64,000 bases of DNA, from contig NZ_AUFK01000009.1 in the NCBI RefSeq assembly GCF_000426465.1, positions 806,001 through 870,000 on the forward strand, in the 5' to 3' direction. Shown one piece after another: positions 17,044 to 25,925 of this stretch. This DNA is from Epilithonimonas caeni DSM 17710. GTDB lineage: Bacteria; Bacteroidota; Bacteroidia; Flavobacteriales; Weeksellaceae. Under the pieces are notes generated by a model. The model made no database searches. It had not been told where the DNA came from and worked only from the letters and a program-made list of their open reading frames with translations. A program made the translations under genes and the position numbers. The stretch's first letter is position 1. Each line of letters starts with the position of its first letter.

Positions 17044-17898
17044 ATGTTAAGAAATTATAGTAACAGCAGAACGTTGGGAGACAACATCAGACTGGGGACG
17101 CTGACTGCTTTCACAGCAGGGACTATAAACATAGCATCTCTATTGATATTCCTCTCTTTTACATCCAACGTAACAGGACATTACGCGATATTCGCAGCAG
17201 AGATCAGCCAGGGAAACTGGACCCAGGTGGCAGTAGTGGCTTCATGGATCTTCTTATTCTTCTTCGGAGGTTTTGTGGCCAATCTAAGTGTCATCAATTT
17301 CAATAAGAAAAGTAAATACTTTGCACACGCATTTCCCATTATACTGGAAATACTTTGTCTTTTAGCAGTGGGAATCTATGGGCAGTTTTATTATCAAAAA
17401 ACTTTAGGGGAAACTGAGACCTTGGTAGCGCTGATGCTGTTTGCAACAGGTTTGCAAAACGGATTGACAGCAAGTATCTCGAACTTCTCCGTAAAAACAA
17501 CCCATCTTACCGGAACAACAACAGATCTGGGAATTCTATTCTCTATGTTTACCCAGAAAAAATTCAGGAAAAACCCAGAATTGATTGCCAGAGCAAAACT
17601 ATTGATGAGTATCATGTTTGCTTATGTTCTAGGTGCCGTATTTTCCGGATTGACCTATTATAATCTGGAGTTCCGGGTGTTCTACGTGATCAGTGTCTGT
17701 CTTTTGGTTGTGATCGGTTATGACTTTTACAAGATCAATATCAGACATTTCCAAACGGAATACCGATATTACAAGATCTATCACAAGCCAACTTTCATCG
17801 CATTCTTATATTACAAGATCCATAACAAGGACGAAAAAAGAACCACAAGTCATTCCACTCCTAGAACCAATACAAAATTAGCATTCAATGAGGATTAG
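17044..17898 (+). CDS. YoaK/DUF1275-family membrane protein
   Basis: 284 residues with six or so membrane helices. The opening LTAFTAGTINIASLLIF and later FATGLQNGLTASIS and HLTGTTTDLG blocks are signature segments of DUF1275 (YoaK). The role is unknown; family members are inner-membrane proteins sometimes linked to stress. The cytosolic tail is basic and Thr-rich. It follows the USP-like gene and ends at a strong bidirectional terminator. Confidence 0.85.
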   Translation: MLRNYSNSRTLGDNIRLGTLTAFTAGTINIASLLIFLSFTSNVTGHYAIFAAEISQGNWTQVAVVASWIFLFFFGGFVANLSVINFNKKSKYFAHAFPIILEILCLLAVGIYGQFYYQKTLGETETLVALMLFATGLQNGLTASISNFSVKTTHLTGTTTDLGILFSMFTQKKFRKNPELIARAKLLMSIMFAYVLGAVFSGLTYYNLEFRVFYVISVCLLVVIGYDFYKINIRHFQTEYRYYKIYHKPTFIAFLYYKIHNKDEKRTTSHSTPRTNTKLAFNED

Positions 17899-17953
17899 AA
17901 GATCAAATAATAGAAACACTTCATATATTAGTTTTTTGTAATAGTTCTTAAAA

Positions 17954-17983
17954 AAATACACCGAGACTTTTCTCGGTGTATTT
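17954..17983. terminator. bidirectional terminator between YoaK-like gene and trxB
   Basis: A 13-bp perfect stem AAATACACCGAGA / TCTCGGTGTATTT with a 4-nt loop lies between convergent genes. Confidence 0.88.
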
Positions 17984-18007
17984 AATTTTATATTATCAAG
18001 TTAACAA

Positions 18008-18976
18008 TTACTGTTCTACCCAAGTATGGTTTTCTCCGGCCAATTCGCCAAGATATTTTTCAGCATCCATTGCAGCCATACAACCGCTTCCGGCCGCTGT
18101 AATCGCTTGTCTGTAATGATGGTCCTGAACATCTCCCGCAGCAAAAACACCAGGAAGATTGGTTCTTGCCGATTTTCCTTCCGTAATGATGTACCCATTT
18201 TCATCCAAGTTAATTTGCCCTTTGAAAAGATCTGTATTGGGTTTGTGGCCAATCGCGATGAAAATCCCGTGGACATCTATTGTTGAAACCTCGTCTGTAA
18301 GATTATTAACAACTTTAGCTCTCTCTACCAAGGCGTTTTCACCTTCTATTCCGATTAGCTCGTGATTGTATTTCACTTCGATATTGGAAGTACTCAGGAC
18401 TCGGTCAACCATCACTTTGGAAGCACGGAAATGGTCTTTTCTAACTAACACGGTCACTTTGTTACAGATCTTAGAAAGATAAGTAGCTTCTTCTGCAGCT
18501 GTATCACCAGCGCCAACAACGATCACATCTTTTCCTCTATAGAAAAATCCGTCACATGTTGCACAAGCCGAAACACCTCCACCTGCATATTTTTTCTCAT
18601 CCGGCAGTCCCAAATATTTTGCTGCCGCACCTGTAGAGATGATCACACTTTTTGCAAGAATCTCACGAGAACCTGTGCTTAATTTATGGATCCCACCCCT
18701 TACTTTGGAAAACTCAACTTTGGAGATCATCTCATAATGAACTTTGGTATCGAAACGTTCTGCTTGTTTTTGAAGTTGAAGCATCATTTCCGGTCCTGTA
18801 ATTCCATCCGGATAACCTGGGAAATTTTCTACTTCTGTAGTTGTCGTCAATTGCCCCCCTGGTTCTAATCCCGTGAAAAGTTCCGGTCTCAGGTTTGCTC
18901 TTGCTGCGTAAATTGCTGCTGTAAAACCAGCAGGTCCAGAGCCTACAATGACACAATCTAAAATATTGTTTTCCAT
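18008..18976 (-). CDS. trxB: thioredoxin reductase
   Basis: 322 residues, standard low-molecular-weight thioredoxin reductase that transfers electrons from NADPH through FAD to thioredoxin. FAD-binding GSGPAG is at residues 12-17, the redox-active CATC at 138-141, NADPH-binding GAGDTA at 155-160, and the C-terminal FAD block GVFAAGDVQD near 285. It is a single gene with its own promoter region (about 160 bp upstream to the next gene). All key residues are intact. Confidence 0.96.
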   Translation of the reverse strand: MENNILDCVIVGSGPAGFTAAIYAARANLRPELFTGLEPGGQLTTTTEVENFPGYPDGITGPEMMLQLQKQAERFDTKVHYEMISKVEFSKVRGGIHKLSTGSREILAKSVIISTGAAAKYLGLPDEKKYAGGGVSACATCDGFFYRGKDVIVVGAGDTAAEEATYLSKICNKVTVLVRKDHFRASKVMVDRVLSTSNIEVKYNHELIGIEGENALVERAKVVNNLTDEVSTIDVHGIFIAIGHKPNTDLFKGQINLDENGYIITEGKSARTNLPGVFAAGDVQDHHYRQAITAAGSGCMAAMDAEKYLGELAGENHTWVEQ

Positions 18977-19140
18977 TTTTATTATTGAATTATTTTATTT
19001 TTAAGGATATGTTAAAATTTCTTTCGAAATTGGAATTTTCAAATATAATTCTTTGTTTGAAAAATCGGGTATAAATTTCGGGAATTAATTATTCAGAACC
19101 TATCTAAACTGTCAATGTGAAATATATGAATGGTAAATAA

Positions 19141-19836
19141 TCAATGATCATTAAAAACAAAAGCCAGAATAATCAACACAATATCAATTCCCACAAGAAT
19201 CCAAACCAGTTTAAGGTCTGGTTCTGCAAAACCTTCGATAAATTGTCTTATCTTAAAAGATAAAATACTACTCAAATTGGTATTTGGGTTTTTAAAATCC
19301 ACATCATCCATTTTGATTTTTTTCAGAATGAATTTGATGATTCTCTTCTGTAGTTTAGGTGTTTGCGAATCATTATTGATTGTATCCAGCAGTTTCACTT
19401 TTACAACGCTCCAATTTGTAATATTCTTTAGAAAATCGGGTTGTTTCTGAAGGATTTTATCAACATAAAACTCAATTTTAGGTTCTACAAAATCAGCAAT
19501 TTTGAATTTCCAGACATTATAAATAGCGGAAGCAATTGCATTTTTATTAGCTAAAATAATAAACAGCACTGGCACTAGAATTCCGACAGTTAGTAACAAA
19601 GCCGACCAAAACTCAACCATAAAAAGGAAGATAAATCCCATAACGGCACCGAGAATCCCGGCGTGACCTGAAGCCGGAAATCCACCCCCCGGATTATCAC
19701 TAAATAAAATGATAGCAATTGTAATATTGGTAATCATAATCACAGCCCCAATAAAAGCGACTTTTATCCAGGCGAATAATGATTTTGCTGTAATTTTCCC
19801 GAACAATTTGATGTTACTTGATGCTTCGTTTTTCAT
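19141..19836 (-). CDS. membrane protein of unknown function
   Basis: 231 residues with three or four membrane segments: about residues 26-46, 62-82, 82-100 and a last one at 209-227. Between them lies a basic, helical cytosolic stretch (residues 105-200). I do not recognise a family. The gene is 32 bp downstream of holA on the same strand and may share its transcript. Confidence 0.65.
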   Translation of the reverse strand: MKNEASSNIKLFGKITAKSLFAWIKVAFIGAVIMITNITIAIILFSDNPGGGFPASGHAGILGAVMGFIFLFMVEFWSALLLTVGILVPVLFIILANKNAIASAIYNVWKFKIADFVEPKIEFYVDKILQKQPDFLKNITNWSVVKVKLLDTINNDSQTPKLQKRIIKFILKKIKMDDVDFKNPNTNLSSILSFKIRQFIEGFAEPDLKLVWILVGIDIVLIILAFVFNDH

Positions 19837-19868
19837 TTGTTTTGTGTTTTTAGTTTTATGATCTCAAT

Positions 19869-20906
19869 TTAAACCGAAACTTTCAGCTCATCGACTTTTA
19901 TGATTTTATAAACCATTTCTTTATAGATCTCCTCATCTTCCATTTGTCTTACACCAAGACCTTTGGACTTCAGATCCATTTCTCGAAGAATTGAAATCAC
20001 TCTGGTTGCATGTTTCAAAGGATAAAATCTTGCCGCTTCAGAATAATCTTTTATCGCATAAGGATTCACGCCCATTGTAGACGCTATCGTTTGTGGAGAT
20101 TGCCCTGACAAAGTATGATAGATAATGATGTTGGAAAAGAAATTGTAAAGCGCTCCAAAAGCCATTTGTACAGGATTGGATTTTTTGTTCTTTCCCATAT
20201 AATAAGCAATACTGAAGGCTTTTGCCTGGTCTTTCGTCGCCAAAGCTTTCTGAAGTTCGAAGATGTTGAAATCTTTACTGATCCCAATGTGTTCCTCAAT
20301 AATTTTCCCGTCCAGAACAGCACCGTCTTTTAGAACAATTTTCAGTTTATTAAGTTCATTCGCAATTCTGGAAAGGTCGTTTCCAAGATATTCTGCCAAA
20401 AGATGACTGATGTTGGGCGCAGATTTTATTCCCATCACAGACATTTCCCCTTGGATCCAGGTCGGGAGCTGATAATCTTTCATCTTCTCGCTTGTGAAAA
20501 GCATTCCGGATTTCGCTAAAGTTTTCGCTACTTTTTTTCTGGCATCCAGCTTTTTGTGCTTATGTGCGATCACCAAAATAGTTGAAGGAACAGGATTTTC
20601 CAGATAAGTTTCCAAAGCTTTGGATTCTTCTTCATTCAGTTTCATATCCTGTGCTTCTTTCACAATGATGAGCTGTTTGTCTCCCATCATTGGATATTGT
20701 CTCGCCAATGAAAGAACTTCCAGATAATTGGTATCTCGACCGTACGCAATTGTTTGGTTAAAAGCTTTTTCGTCTTCTTCCAAAACATCCTGCTCAAAAT
20801 GCTTGACAGCCAAATCGATATAAAAAGCCTCGTCACCCTGAAAAAAATAAACCGGTAAGAGTTCTTTATTTTTAATATTTTTGAGGATAATATCTATTTC
20901 TTTCAT
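19869..20906 (-). CDS. holA: DNA polymerase III delta subunit
   Basis: 345 residues. HolA is the wrench subunit of the clamp loader that opens the beta sliding clamp. The start MKEIDIILKNIKNKELLPVYFFQGDEAFYID and the LLAEYLGNDLSRIANELNKL block are characteristic, and the ATPase Walker A is absent, as expected for delta. The divergent HSDR_N-domain gene starts only 8 bp away. No ribosomal or other clamp-loader gene is adjacent. Confidence 0.9.
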   Translation of the reverse strand: MKEIDIILKNIKNKELLPVYFFQGDEAFYIDLAVKHFEQDVLEEDEKAFNQTIAYGRDTNYLEVLSLARQYPMMGDKQLIIVKEAQDMKLNEEESKALETYLENPVPSTILVIAHKHKKLDARKKVAKTLAKSGMLFTSEKMKDYQLPTWIQGEMSVMGIKSAPNISHLLAEYLGNDLSRIANELNKLKIVLKDGAVLDGKIIEEHIGISKDFNIFELQKALATKDQAKAFSIAYYMGKNKKSNPVQMAFGALYNFFSNIIIYHTLSGQSPQTIASTMGVNPYAIKDYSEAARFYPLKHATRVISILREMDLKSKGLGVRQMEDEEIYKEMVYKIIKVDELKVSV

Positions 20907-20914
20907 CTTAAAGT

Positions 20915-21349
20915 ATGCAAGTTCCGAAGCTAAATTTTGAAAATGAGTTCGATTTCCAGATCAAACAAGACAAAGATACATTTTTTATCTATGATTTGGT
21001 TCGGAAAAGCTGGCTTGTACTCACTCCGGAAGAATGGGTAAGACAGCATTGGCTTCATTATTATAGGTTTGTAAAGAAAAAAAATCTATCGTCATTGATC
21101 CTTGAAAAAAAATTGGAACTGAACGGAACAACAAAGCGAATCGACCTTCTCATAACCGAAAAAACAAAACCAAAAATATTACTGGAACTCAAAGCTCCGA
21201 ATATTGCCTTAAAAGAAATCCACTTTGAGCAAATTGCAAGATATAACAGTTTAATTGGTGCTGAACAAATCATCATCAGTAATGGATTACATCATATCTT
21301 CGCCGATTACAAAGACGGAAAATATCTGTTTTTAAATTCTAAGGTGTGA
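20915..21349 (+). CDS. HSDR_N-type PD-(D/E)XK domain protein
   Basis: 144 residues. The core RIDLLITEKTKPKILLELKAP contains the Asp and Glu-x-Lys of a PD-(D/E)XK nuclease fold, as in the N-terminal domain of type I restriction R subunits (HSDR_N), and TPEEWVRQHWLHYY is a typical leading helix. The protein consists of that domain alone; no helicase or modification gene is near, so it is not a restriction system by itself. In Bacteroidota this small protein is commonly divergent from holA, hinting at a replication- or repair-linked role. Nuclease activity is inferred. Confidence 0.8.
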   Translation: MQVPKLNFENEFDFQIKQDKDTFFIYDLVRKSWLVLTPEEWVRQHWLHYYRFVKKKNLSSLILEKKLELNGTTKRIDLLITEKTKPKILLELKAPNIALKEIHFEQIARYNSLIGAEQIIISNGLHHIFADYKDGKYLFLNSKV

Positions 21350-21397
21350 GGATAATATCTCTCACTGATTTTGGAAATTTTGCAGATTTGATACTTC

Positions 21398-21580
21398 GAC
21401 TTCGCTTAGTTTGAAAACAGGTGCTAAGTTGGCAATCAAAGGTCTAAAGTAGATCATCAAAAATATTAAGTAACAAATCAAAGGAACAAAGTAGATTGTC
21501 AAAGGTCTTTAGTAAACAATCAAAGGTGTTGAGTAAACAGTCAAACGAACATAGTAAGCTGTCAAAAGAAATTCACTAAA
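21398..21580. repeat. 21-bp tandem array (about 7-8 copies)
   Basis: Units of 21 bp repeat with a conserved core AGTAAACAATCAAAG from about 21422 to 21577, degenerating towards the left end. Reading frame 3 on the plus strand gives heptads SKQSKVL, SKQSNEH, SKLSKEI ending in a TAA at 21577-21579, interrupted by one stop in an early unit. No start codon or ribosome-binding site supports a gene. It fills most of the 238-bp gap between the HSDR_N gene and batB. Confidence 0.85.
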
Positions 21581-21587
21581 AATATTT

Positions 21588-22595
21588 CTACAAATTAAAA
21601 TCCTTCTTCGGATTGAAAAGATAGATCAAAAAGAAAAACAGAACCGAAACCGCCAAAAAGTATTGGTAATAATGAACCGCTGATTGGGAGCTTATCGTGG
21701 TCTTGGTGGAACTTGAGGATTTATGAAGTTCGCTGATAAGATTATTAATGGCGTTATCCAGATTATTTCCGTCCAGATAATTGCCTCCAGTTGAATTAGC
21801 GATATTTTTAAGTGCTTTGGTCTGCAATTTAGAAACAACTGTTTCGCCATACATATCGGATTTGTAGCCCATCAATTGTCCAAAATAATATTCTGGAATT
21901 GGAGCTCCTTCTTCTGTTCCCACACCAATTGTTGTCACCCTGATCCCCTCTTTTTTCGCCAAATTAATTGCTTCGTCTTCATGACCTTCGTTATCCTCTC
22001 CATCACTTATCAAAACGATATTACGGGAACCTTTTGTAATGTTTTTGAATTTCTGAGCAGCGATTTGAATCGGTTTCAGAAAATCGGTTCCCTGGTTTTG
22101 GATAACGCTCGTTTCGATTCCAGAAAGATAAGTTTCAGCGGCAGAATAATCGCTCGATAAAGGCATCACAGAATAAGCATCTCCGGCAAAAACAATGATC
22201 CCTACTCTATCGTTGGTCAGTTTTTGTAAGGAATTAACGATAATATTCTTAGCTTCTTCCAATCGGCTTGGCTGGATATCCTGTGCATTCATCGAGTTGG
22301 AGACATCCAGAACGAAAATCGTACTGCTGACATTTTGTTGCACACTGATCTCTTCTTTCCCCCCCAAAAGGTCTATAATCGAAAATATCAAGAATAAAAA
22401 TCCTAGCAAGTATAAAACCGGGAACAATTTGGCAAACCAAGATGTTTTCTCAAACAACACCTCCTGAAATCTACCTTCTGCAAAAAGGTCTCTTTTTCGG
22501 TTTTTCCAACGGATATAATGGATGATGAAGTAACCAATGACAGGCAACAACAAAAGCAACAACAGATACCAGTAATTTCCTAAATACCAATTCAT
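21588..22595 (-). CDS. batB: VWA-domain inner-membrane protein BatB
   Basis: 335 residues. Membrane helices at about 8-28 and 56-78 flank the start of a von Willebrand factor A domain with an intact MIDAS DVSNS (97-101) and the later SDGEDNEGH metal-loop; a last helix is at 308-328. Bat proteins are linked to aerotolerance and stress in Bacteroides and form complexes in the inner membrane. It directly follows batA (4-bp gap) and is the last gene of the MoxR-DUF58-Bat run. batC and batD of the extended operon are not adjacent in the order seen elsewhere. Confidence 0.85.
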   Translation of the reverse strand: MNWYLGNYWYLLLLLLLPVIGYFIIHYIRWKNRKRDLFAEGRFQEVLFEKTSWFAKLFPVLYLLGFLFLIFSIIDLLGGKEEISVQQNVSSTIFVLDVSNSMNAQDIQPSRLEEAKNIIVNSLQKLTNDRVGIIVFAGDAYSVMPLSSDYSAAETYLSGIETSVIQNQGTDFLKPIQIAAQKFKNITKGSRNIVLISDGEDNEGHEDEAINLAKKEGIRVTTIGVGTEEGAPIPEYYFGQLMGYKSDMYGETVVSKLQTKALKNIANSTGGNYLDGNNLDNAINNLISELHKSSSSTKTTISSQSAVHYYQYFLAVSVLFFFLIYLFNPKKDFNL

Positions 22596-22599
22596 CAGC

Positions 22600-23589
22600 T
22601 TAATTCAAAATTTTAAAAATTACCCATCTCAACAACGCATCCAACAATAAAAACCCTAAAGCTACCCAAAGAAAAATCCTGAAATATTCTTCATAATTAT
22701 ACAATTTTGAAGTTTTCACTTCAGATTTTTCCAATTGATTAATCTCATCATAAACATTCTGAAGACTGCTGTTGGAAGTTGCCCGGAAATATTTTCCGCC
22801 GGTCAATTGAGCAATATCCATCAAAGTATTCTCATCGATTTCAGTTTTCTGTTCTGTGAAAACAATGTCTCCGAAAATATTAGTTCCCGTTGGAAAAGCG
22901 GCAAAACCATTGCTTCCAATCCCAACCGTATAAACTTTGATGCTGTTATTTTTTGCTAATTCTGCAGCGATCTGTGGAGGCATTGCATTCAGAACGGTGT
23001 TCACGCCATCTGTCATCAAGATGATGATTTTACTTTTGGCCTTGCTTTTTTTAAGGTGATTAACGGCAACAGAAAGACCTTCTCCAATTGCTGTTCCAGG
23101 CTGTAATTCTAATGGATTAAGTTGGTTCAATTCATCAATAACCACCTGGTGGTCGGTCGTTAAAGGAACTTTGGTGTAAGCTTCCCCCGAATACGCAACC
23201 AAACCAATCCTGTCATTTTCTCTTTTATTAACGAAATCAATCGCGATTTTCTTCAACGCTTCCAATCTGTCCGGGTCAAGGTCTTTCGCCATCATACTCA
23301 AGGAAACGTCCACAGAAAGCATAATATCAATTCCTTTGGACTCGTCTCTGTCTTGAGAAATCGTATAAGTTCTAGGTCTTGCCAAAGCTATGATCAAAGC
23401 TGAAAGGATAAAATATTTCGAAATCTTCAGAAACGTCATCACCAGCGAAATGTTTCCGCTTGGTCGCATATTCTTCACCGAAGGCACAGCAATTCCTCTA
23501 CTCTTTTTCTTGCCAGAATCCAATATCAATAATGGAATGAACAAAATAAAAAGCAGTAAAAACCACGGACTATAAAACTCGAAATTCAC
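22600..23589 (-). CDS. batA: VWA-domain inner-membrane protein BatA
   Basis: 329 residues. Two N-terminal membrane segments (about 7-23 and 52-70), then a VWA domain with MIDAS DVSLS (94-98), Thr in PLTTDH and Asp in MTDGVN, then a C-terminal helix at 307-327. The metal-ion site is complete. It lies upstream of batB and downstream of the BatD-like gene, all on the minus strand. Role in envelope stress/aerotolerance is known for the family, the partner ligand is not. Confidence 0.85.
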   Translation of the reverse strand: MNFEFYSPWFLLLFILFIPLLILDSGKKKSRGIAVPSVKNMRPSGNISLVMTFLKISKYFILSALIIALARPRTYTISQDRDESKGIDIMLSVDVSLSMMAKDLDPDRLEALKKIAIDFVNKRENDRIGLVAYSGEAYTKVPLTTDHQVVIDELNQLNPLELQPGTAIGEGLSVAVNHLKKSKAKSKIIILMTDGVNTVLNAMPPQIAAELAKNNSIKVYTVGIGSNGFAAFPTGTNIFGDIVFTEQKTEIDENTLMDIAQLTGGKYFRATSNSSLQNVYDEINQLEKSEVKTSKLYNYEEYFRIFLWVALGFLLLDALLRWVIFKILN

Positions 23590-23608
23590 GGATTAATTAT
23601 AAATGATT

Positions 23609-23630
23609 AATGATGATTGATAAATGATTT
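23609..23630. repeat. 22-bp AT-rich motif shared with the M20 peptidase leader
   Basis: The 22 bases at 23609-23630 are identical to 59156-59177. Each copy sits within 45 bp upstream of a minus-strand gene start (batA and the M20 peptidase); core GATGATTGATAAATGA. A looser version precedes thrB near 40290. Confidence 0.55.
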
Positions 23631-23653
23631 TAATAAAATTTCTTGATTTCATA

Positions 23654-23700
23654 TTTCCATAGGTTTCACCTACGGCTATTCAGATTGAACCCTTCGGGTT
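23654..23700. repeat. intergenic palindromic element (ACCCTTCGGGT type)
   Basis: GGTTTCACC with TACGG, followed by GAACCCTTCGGGTTC (a 6-bp stem). It sits between the BatD-like gene and batA. Similar pieces occur between genes in Chryseobacterium; the element abuts the BatD-like stop codon. Confidence 0.4.
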
Positions 23701-23701
23701 C

Positions 23702-24655
23702 TTAAAGTTTTCTAATTTTAGATCTGTCTGCCTCTGAGAGTTCTGCAACAGAAACATTCCGAAGATTCTCAGCTTCTACATCTTTCGTAGAACGTTTTAC
23801 AAAATCTCTGATCTCTGTAAAATCTTTAGCCATTAATTCTTTTGTTGGAATCGTTTTCGCAAATTTCACAAGGTCACCACGCAGGAATATATCTTCCACA
23901 ACTTTTTCATTCTCTTGAGAAATGGCGTTCGTATTTTTCATATAATCTATCAAATCGTCCGTCAGCAAAACATCTGCCGGAATCTGATATTGTTTTGTAA
24001 TGAAAGTTCTTGTAATATCAATCAATTCCACATAGAAAGCACGAAAATTTTCGTTCTCGATATAATTTTTCTTTCTGAGTTTTTCCAAATCTTTCAAAGT
24101 CTGATTCGTAGTAACAATCGGACTTGATTTGCGTTTTTTTCCATATTTTACAATTCCGATAATTAAAACAATGATTGCAATGATCATCAATGCCACAAGA
24201 ACGTAAAACTTATACAAATCCCAATAATCCTGGACATTCAGTTCTACTTCTTTGTTCTTCATAATGTCATTGATCTGGTCGCCTTTTTTGGCTGTGTTAA
24301 TGACCTCTACCTCGTATGGAATTGTTTTTAGGATCTCATCACCGACTTTAATTTCGATTTCCGGAATCGTAAATTTCCCTTCCTGGAAAACTGCAAATTT
24401 TACCGAACGCAAATAGATATCTTTCTGAACCGCAATACTATCATTGACCATTTCGAAGTGAAAAGGCAATAATTCATTTCGTGGCGCAATCTGGACATCT
24501 TTTCCATCCAAATCCAAAATCTGAATTTTAAAAACCGCTACTTCGCCCAAAGCCAAAGTCGTTTTGTCCAGATTCGATGATAAGGTTTGTGAAAATCCTA
24601 ACGAAAAAAAGAATATAAAAAACGAAAAAAATATTTTGAATAATCTGTAAGGCAT
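23702..24655 (-). CDS. BatD-like signal-anchored membrane protein
   Basis: 317 residues. A Sec signal peptide (cut near GFSQ, residue 23), an extracytoplasmic Ig-like beta domain, one membrane helix at about 153-173, then a basic linker and a helical cytosolic domain (to 317). It lies between the DUF58 gene and batA, where Bacteroidota encode BatD/CCD-like proteins that join the Bat complex. I base the name on position and topology; homology to BatD proper is not certain. Confidence 0.6.
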   Translation of the reverse strand: MPYRLFKIFFSFFIFFFSLGFSQTLSSNLDKTTLALGEVAVFKIQILDLDGKDVQIAPRNELLPFHFEMVNDSIAVQKDIYLRSVKFAVFQEGKFTIPEIEIKVGDEILKTIPYEVEVINTAKKGDQINDIMKNKEVELNVQDYWDLYKFYVLVALMIIAIIVLIIGIVKYGKKRKSSPIVTTNQTLKDLEKLRKKNYIENENFRAFYVELIDITRTFITKQYQIPADVLLTDDLIDYMKNTNAISQENEKVVEDIFLRGDLVKFAKTIPTKELMAKDFTEIRDFVKRSTKDVEAENLRNVSVAELSEADRSKIRKL

Positions 24656-24713
24656 TGATTTAATTGTCAGTTGAAAGTCTTGACTCTTTTTTCTTTGTTC
24701 TTGTCTCTTTTAT

Positions 24714-25574
24714 TTATTTTCTGAAATATTGATACAAAAATTTGCTATAATCATCAGAAGTTTTGATATCTAAAAAATGGGCAGAAGAATTCTCAAACTC
24801 TTCCTTGGTGTGTCTCATTTTCTGCTTTTGCTGTTCTGCAAATTCATAACGCCATCTTGCACTGGAAGTATTTGCCCAGACTTGTTTTCCGGTTTCTGCA
24901 TCACGAAAGAGTGCATACCCGATATCAGGGATTTCCATATCTTTTTCATCAAAAACACGAAGTCCCAAAACCTGATGTTTTCTTGCCGTGACATTCAGGA
25001 TTTTCTGGTCAAATTCGTCTTCGAAATCGGAAAAGACAAAAATCAGGGATTTTCTTTTGAAAACGCTCATCATATAATTGAAAGCCGTATCGATATTAGA
25101 TCTTGAAGGAACATAATCCGCAGTCAGGATATTACTGATGATCGACAAAACGTGCTTTCTTCCTTTTTGTGGCGGAACGACTTTCAGAACTTTATCGGCG
25201 TATAAAATCAATCCGACTTTATCATTATTTCCGGCAGCAGAAAATCCAAGAGAAGCGCAAATCTCGGCAACAAATTCTCTTTTCAGCTGGGTTTTGGTTC
25301 CATAATCCATAGATGCGGAAACATCTACAACCAGCATCATCGTCAGCTCCCGCTCTTCTTCCATTACTTTTACGAACGGTTCACGGAAGCGTGCTGTTTT
25401 GTTCCAGTCGATTCGTCTGGTATCGTCTCCAAATTGGTATTGCCGCACTTCCGAAAACGTCATTCCCTGACCTTTGAAAGCACTGTGATATTGTCCCATA
25501 AGCGATGCTTCCGTTTTCTTTCGGGTCCGGATCTCTATCTGTTTTACTTTTTTGACGATATCTTTTATCTGCAT
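24714..25574 (-). CDS. DUF58 protein
   Basis: 286 residues. The DUF58 signature is clear: FGDDTRRIDWNKTARFREP near residues 49-67, then VVDVSASMDYGTK (a MIDAS-like VWA strand, 78-90) and later FVFSDFED. DUF58 proteins accompany MoxR ATPases and Bat proteins and are believed to be processed or remodelled by them. It is on the minus strand downstream of moxR, with a 351-bp gap between. Confidence 0.9.
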   Translation of the reverse strand: MQIKDIVKKVKQIEIRTRKKTEASLMGQYHSAFKGQGMTFSEVRQYQFGDDTRRIDWNKTARFREPFVKVMEEERELTMMLVVDVSASMDYGTKTQLKREFVAEICASLGFSAAGNNDKVGLILYADKVLKVVPPQKGRKHVLSIISNILTADYVPSRSNIDTAFNYMMSVFKRKSLIFVFSDFEDEFDQKILNVTARKHQVLGLRVFDEKDMEIPDIGYALFRDAETGKQVWANTSSARWRYEFAEQQKQKMRHTKEEFENSSAHFLDIKTSDDYSKFLYQYFRK

Positions 25575-25925
25575 ATTAATTTTATAAACTCTAAAAGTCT
25601 TTGAGAATCTCAGACTGAAAAGTTTCTATTGAAGCGATTAGTATTAGAGATGTCACACTGAACTTGCCGAAGTGCCTCTAATTTTGGCGGTCATCTGTTG
25701 ATAGTTTTCAAATCATCTCTTTTCTTGATATATAATTCGACAACTGACTACTATCAACCGATAACCAAATTTAAGAACAAAATTTTTGTCCTAATTATTT
25801 TTTTAATATTTCTGAGTTCGACTCCTACGGAGCCGCTCTCTTTTGGATTTAAACTTTTACAAACATTTCGTTCCTACGGAACTTTCAAATTCAAAAACTC
25901 TCAGCTCTCAAGCCCTCCAACTCGT
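25575..25925. other. 351-bp gap between moxR and the DUF58 gene
   Basis: No coding region is supported here; open frames in it are shadows. It contains the paired hairpin element at 25820-25882 and a CACTGAACTTGCCGAAGTG-like REP remnant near 25657. The gap is unusually long inside an otherwise tight operon, so moxR and the DUF58 gene may be expressed separately. Confidence 0.7.
25820..25882. repeat. paired TCC-TAC-GGA hairpin element
   Basis: Two small hairpins, ACTCC-TAC-GGAGC around 25821-25833 (imperfect) and GTTCC-TAC-GGAAC at 25870-25882, with loop centres 49 bp apart. The second is preceded by ACATTTCG. The same pair, 50 bp apart, occurs at 42841-42903. Confidence 0.7.

Noticed and set aside
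20915-21349. Restriction-modification system
   Set aside because: There is only one isolated nuclease-fold domain; no methyltransferase or specificity subunit is near.
21398-21580. CRISPR array
   Set aside because: Same argument: contiguous 21-bp units, no spacers, no cas genes.
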